Part shown: piece after piece, positions 35,844-39,611 of the stretch
Numbering within the stretch: the stretch's first letter is position 1
Layout of the letters: each line of letters begins with the position of its first letter
From: an uncultured Alphaproteobacteria bacterium
GTDB taxonomy: Bacteria; Pseudomonadota; Alphaproteobacteria; Methylaequorales; Methylaequoraceae
Assembly (NCBI GenBank): GCA_902625895.1
Contig: CACODD010000008.1
Span: forward strand, 1 to 39,611
DNA: 39,611 bases
Reading direction: 5' to 3'
The notes under the pieces: model-generated
The model's database searches: none
Seen by the model: the letters and a program-made list of their open reading frames with translations, nothing else
What the model was told of the DNA's origin: nothing
Position numbers and translations under genes: made by a program

Positions 35844-36555
35844 TCATTCAGTTGCTTTAATTTCAGGATTTTTGATTTTTTCTGCTTTGATTTCCTTATT
35901 AGTTATTTCAGTATTTGTATTAGATTCAGCATTGTTGGAATTTTTGCTAACTTTTTTATTTTTATCGTTTTCTTCAGGTATCTGATCCTTAGTGTTAGTA
36001 GCTACTGATTCATTATCTTGATCAGTCTTATTGTTATCATTTATCTTTGCTGATTCATTTGGACTTTTATCTGTGGTTTCTGACTCAAGTTTTTGTTTCT
36101 TTGCATTTTCTTCTGACGTTGCCACGTTAATCTTCAGGTTGCAACCTACATCAGCATGTAACTTAACATTAAGATCATATATTCCTATTTTTTTTATAGA
36201 CGTATGTAAGTTAATATTTGAAGGTTTGATGCCAATTTTTTTTTTCATTAAAATAATTGGCGATGTCTTTTGGTGAAACAGATCCATAAAGTTGTCCGTT
36301 GTCACTTGCGTTTCTTATAAATACGATATCCTTATTCTCAATTTTTTTTAAAATAAGTTTAGATTCTTCGACTATCTTTTTATTTTTTTCAAGTAAATCG
36401 TTTTTTATCTTTAAAAATTTTTCTTTGTTTTCTTTATTTGCCCTTAATGCTTTTTTTTGTGGAATCAAAAAGTTGCGAGCAAATCCGTTTTTAACATTTA
36501 CAATGTCTCCGATTTTACCCAACCTATCAAAAGACTCTAATAATATAACTTCCAT
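35844..36555 (-). pseudogene. rplI: ribosomal protein bL9 with long low-complexity C-terminal tail, split by +1 in an A10 tract (or assembly error)
   Basis: MEVILLESFDRLGKIGDIVNVKNGFARNFLIPQKKAL...GQLYGSVSPKDIANYFNEKK; removing one base of T10 (36236-36245) gives ..NEKKIGIKPSNINLHTSIKKIGIYDLNVKLHADVGCNLKINV. Confidence 0.9.
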
Positions 36556-36557
36556 AA

Positions 36558-37502
36558 TTACCTTCTTTTAGTTGCTTTTTTACTTAGGTTTTCAAAAATA
36601 CCTATAAATAACAATATCAGAAAAAGAACATACCCTAAAAATACAAAAAGTAAAAATATAATTAAAAATTTAATAAAATTATTAAGTTTAATTTTTTTAA
36701 AATAATTATTAAATACAATGTAACCCTCCATGAGAAAACTAAATGACATACAAATTAATATATTAATACTTAAAACAAATATTTGCGAACTTGCATTTTG
36801 AGTTAGAACAATGAGAAGTAGCATTAAATAAATTAATGAAAACCATAATGGTGTTGTAAAATTAGTAAAGTTTATATTTTCGACTTGTTGAATCATAAAT
36901 TTTTTTAAGATAAATTTTGAAAAAATAAAATTTAAACTAAATGTTATGAAAAAAATTAAAGAATTAATTGATGGTAATATTATCATTATAATTTTAATAA
37001 CTTTATCTAACTCATTGTTTTGTTGTAGCCCGTAACTTGAAATAATCTTATCAATTGATTTTCGTAAGAAAGCACTTAACTTTTCATATTCAAAATCATT
37101 GAAGAATAATATATAGAAGCAAGATAAAATGAATAGAAAAGAAATTATCATTCCTGAGAGCAAATTTGAAGAATCAAGGTTGATCTTTTTTGATAAGTGA
37201 TAGGATCCAAAAAAGAATATAGTTACAAATGAAGTTATAAAATGAAAAATAATAAGTTGCTTGGGAGAAAAATCTTCACTAAAAAAATTTATAAAAACTA
37301 AAATTAGCAAAGCCAAAGCGCATGATTTCAAAAAATCCGATAATTTAACAGCCAAACCAATTATTAAAAAAGGCAGAGGGTTTAAAATTGAATACAACTG
37401 CGGAGAAATTTTTAAAAATAACAGTTGGAAAACTAAAATAAATATTGTCGCATAAAAAATTATAAGATATTTTTGCTTATTAGATTGAGATGAATCCATC
37501 AA
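36558..37502 (-). CDS. DUF2232-like multi-TM membrane protein
   Basis: ~8 hydrophobic segments; located between rpsR and rplI as in many alphaproteobacteria. Confidence 0.75.
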   Translation of the reverse strand: MMDSSQSNKQKYLIIFYATIFILVFQLLFLKISPQLYSILNPLPFLIIGLAVKLSDFLKSCALALLILVFINFFSEDFSPKQLIIFHFITSFVTIFFFGSYHLSKKINLDSSNLLSGMIISFLFILSCFYILFFNDFEYEKLSAFLRKSIDKIISSYGLQQNNELDKVIKIIMIILPSINSLIFFITFSLNFIFSKFILKKFMIQQVENINFTNFTTPLWFSLIYLMLLLIVLTQNASSQIFVLSINILICMSFSFLMEGYIVFNNYFKKIKLNNFIKFLIIFLLFVFLGYVLFLILLFIGIFENLSKKATKRR

Positions 37503-37744
37503 CCAGATACATATGGGAGCAAAGCTAAATACCTTGCCCTTTTTATTGCAGCAGATAACTCTTTTTGTTTTTTTGTTGATACTTGTGTAACTCTGCTGGG
37601 CAAAATTTTTCCCTTTTCAGTTACATATTTTCTTAAAAGATTTAAGTTTTTATAATCAACAGCTGGAGCATCTTTACCCGATAAAGGACAAGACTTTGAA
37701 AAAACTATTCTGGATGACGTATTATCGAAAACTTTGTTTCTCAT
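37499..37744 (-). CDS. rpsR: ribosomal protein bS18
   Basis: [61 protein letters not shown]. Confidence 0.98.
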   Translation of the reverse strand: MRNKVFDNTSSRIVFSKSCPLSGKDAPAVDYKNLNLLRKYVTEKGKILPSRVTQVSTKKQKELSAAIKRARYLALLPYVSG

Positions 37745-37755
37745 TTAAACCTCTA

Positions 37756-38079
37756 TCATTCTAAATTCTCTAAAAGAAGTGAAGGTTCTTTGTTGATCAC
37801 TTTTATTTTTAACGTCATAAAACGTAAAAAACTAAGATCTTGTTTGACTTTAACATAAAAGGATTCAAAAACCTTGGGATCACATTTACAGTTGATCATA
37901 TAATAATATCCTTTTGAATTTTTCTTTATTTTGTAAGCTAGGTCTCTTAAACCCCAGGATTCTTTTTTAAGGATTTCTCCTCCTGCTTTCTTGATTTCCT
38001 CCAAGGATTCTTGAAACTTGTCTTGAGCAGATTTTTGGGATAACTGTCCGCTAAAAATAAAAACATTTTCATACAACAT
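37756..38079 (-). CDS. rpsF: ribosomal protein bS6
   Basis: YENVFIFSGQLS...GGEILKKESWGLRDLAYKIKKNSKGYYYMINC; upstream of rpsR. Confidence 0.97.
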   Translation of the reverse strand: MLYENVFIFSGQLSQKSAQDKFQESLEEIKKAGGEILKKESWGLRDLAYKIKKNSKGYYYMINCKCDPKVFESFYVKVKQDLSFLRFMTLKIKVINKEPSLLLENLE

Positions 38080-38192
38080 TATAAACTTCCTTATGGATAA
38101 ACTTTTTAGTTCAGCTATTTAATAATTAATTAAATAGCAAGGTTAAATCTTTGTGTATATAACAATATAATGAATTTTTAATCAACAAAAAA

Positions 38193-39155
38193 ATGTTTAG
38201 TAAAATTATTGTAGTTTTTCCTGGTCAAGGTTCTCAAATAGTTGGTATGGGAAGAGATCTATTTGAAAACCACCCTGTTGCCAGAGAAGTTTTCGAGGAG
38301 GTTGACGATACATTAAATCAAAAACTTTCTAGAATTACTTTTAATGGGCCTGAAGATCAACTCACCCTAACCGAAAATACACAACCAGCAATTATGTCGG
38401 TTAGTATGGCATTAGTAAGAGTAATTGAATACGAATCTAAAAAAAAAATTTATGAATTTTCAGAGTCAATACTAGGTCATTCATTGGGAGAATATTCGGC
38501 ACTTTGTAGTCTTGATGCTTTAAATTTAAAAGATGCAACTTCTCTTTTAAGAAAAAGAGGAAAAGCCATGCAAAATTCAGTTGTAAATTTGAAAACAAAG
38601 ATGGTAGCAGTCATTGGCTTAGATATAAAAAAAGTTGAAAAAATTATTAAAGAAAACAGTGTTGGTCCAAAAGAATTATGTGAAATAGCTAATGATAACT
38701 GTCCAGGTCAAGTAATTTTATCAGGAACAGAAAATGGGGTGATCTTCATTTCTGATATCTTGAAAGATAATGGTGCAAGAAGTATTGTAGATCTTAAAGT
38801 TAGTGCACCATTTCATTGTAGTTTGATGGACAAAGCATCGTACATGATGAAAAGTTATTTGAATGATATTGCTTTGAAGGACTTAAAATCTAATTTTATA
38901 AGCAATGTTACTGCTGAGTTTGAACAGAATTCTGAAAAAATCAAAGAATTGTTAATTAAACAAGTTTCGAGTAGAGTTAGATGGAGAGAAAGTATTATTA
39001 AATCAACAAATAAAGTAAATTCTATTGTTGAAATTGGACCCGGAAAGATACTTACTGGAATGAACAAGAGAATCAATAAAGATTTCAATCTTTTAAGTGT
39101 GTCAAATTTGGATGACATTAATAAATTTCTTGAAAAGTTTAAGGATATTTTATGA
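38193..39155 (+). CDS. fabD: malonyl-CoA-ACP transacylase
   Basis: VFPGQGSQIVGMG; GHSLGEYSAL. Confidence 0.97.
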   Translation: MFSKIIVVFPGQGSQIVGMGRDLFENHPVAREVFEEVDDTLNQKLSRITFNGPEDQLTLTENTQPAIMSVSMALVRVIEYESKKKIYEFSESILGHSLGEYSALCSLDALNLKDATSLLRKRGKAMQNSVVNLKTKMVAVIGLDIKKVEKIIKENSVGPKELCEIANDNCPGQVILSGTENGVIFISDILKDNGARSIVDLKVSAPFHCSLMDKASYMMKSYLNDIALKDLKSNFISNVTAEFEQNSEKIKELLIKQVSSRVRWRESIIKSTNKVNSIVEIGPGKILTGMNKRINKDFNLLSVSNLDDINKFLEKFKDIL

Positions 39156-39611
39156 GAAAAATTCTTTTAACAGGAGCCTATGGTGGAATTGGGCAAGCGA
39201 TTTGTAACTCGTTGGGGGTCAAATACGAAATATTTGTCTTAGGAAGAAGTGAGTCAAAAATAAAAGACCTTTGCAAAAAAAATAAATTCATTAAAGGAAG
39301 TTTTATCTGCGATTTAAGTGACGAGAATCAAATTAACAAAATAATTAAAGAAATTAATAACAAGTCCATTCATTTTGATATTTTGATAAATAATGCTGGA
39401 GTCACAAATGATGCCCTATTCTTAAGAATGGATTTAGAAAAATGGAAACATGTTGTTGATACTAATTTAAAATCAAACTTTTTACTTTCGAGTGCACTAT
39501 CAAAAAATATGATTAAAAAAAAATGGGGTCGTATAATAAATATTACTTCGGTAGTTGGTCATACTGGCAACTTTGGCCAATCAAACTACAGTGCTTCGAA
39601 AGCAGGAATAC
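39152..39611 (+). CDS. fabG: 3-oxoacyl-ACP reductase FabG (3' end outside window)
   Basis: MRKILLTGAYGGIGQAICNSLG...NNAGVTNDALFLRM...INITSVVGHTGNFGQSNYSASKAGI; ATGA overlap with fabD stop. Confidence 0.95.
   Translation, partial: MRKILLTGAYGGIGQAICNSLGVKYEIFVLGRSESKIKDLCKKNKFIKGSFICDLSDENQINKIIKEINNKSIHFDILINNAGVTNDALFLRMDLEKWKHVVDTNLKSNFLLSSALSKNMIKKKWGRIINITSVVGHTGNFGQSNYSASKAGI

Noticed and set aside
1-39611. CRISPR array, transposon, tRNA, rRNA
   Set aside because: No direct repeat array, transposase, or RNA gene was recognised by eye; a tRNAscan/Infernal run would be needed to exclude small RNAs.

Overview
The window is an AT-rich, densely packed stretch, most likely from a streamlined marine alphaproteobacterium. 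This lineage call is inferred from gene content and composition only. About half of it (~1-21.7 kb) is a flagellar locus. It holds a sodium-type stator pair (motA/motB, PomAB-like) on the + strand. A long, nearly gapless minus-strand series runs fleT-fliEFGHIJKLMNOPQR-flhB, followed by five uncharacterised genes. A divergent fleQ-like sigma-54 activator completes the locus. The remainder is housekeeping and accessory: trhO, marC, a DUF1289 fusion, a DUF2794 protein, a YfgM-like TPR protein, bamB, der, a flavocytochrome c sulfide dehydrogenase pair (fccA/fccB), a frameshifted SDR, purF, cvpA, mlaF, mlaE, dnaB, a frameshifted CaCA exchanger, a frameshifted rplI, a DUF2232-like protein, rpsR, rpsF, fabD and partial fabG. 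The strongest 'second look' items are: (i) a divergent ribosome-recycling-factor-fold protein at the end of the flagellar series; (ii) two face-to-face sigma-54 promoter candidates sharing one GC dinucleotide between motA and a DUF1566 gene; (iii) a fliO leader hairpin that would hide the Shine-Dalgarno sequence only in read-through mRNA and not in mRNA from an overlapping sigma-54 promoter; (iv) two near-identical GTCA-N6-TGAC boxes placed as enhancers for the FleQ/FleT pair; (v) three genes each broken by a single extra base in a homopolymer. No rRNA, tRNA, CRISPR array or transposon was recognised. All calls are by eye, with no database search.
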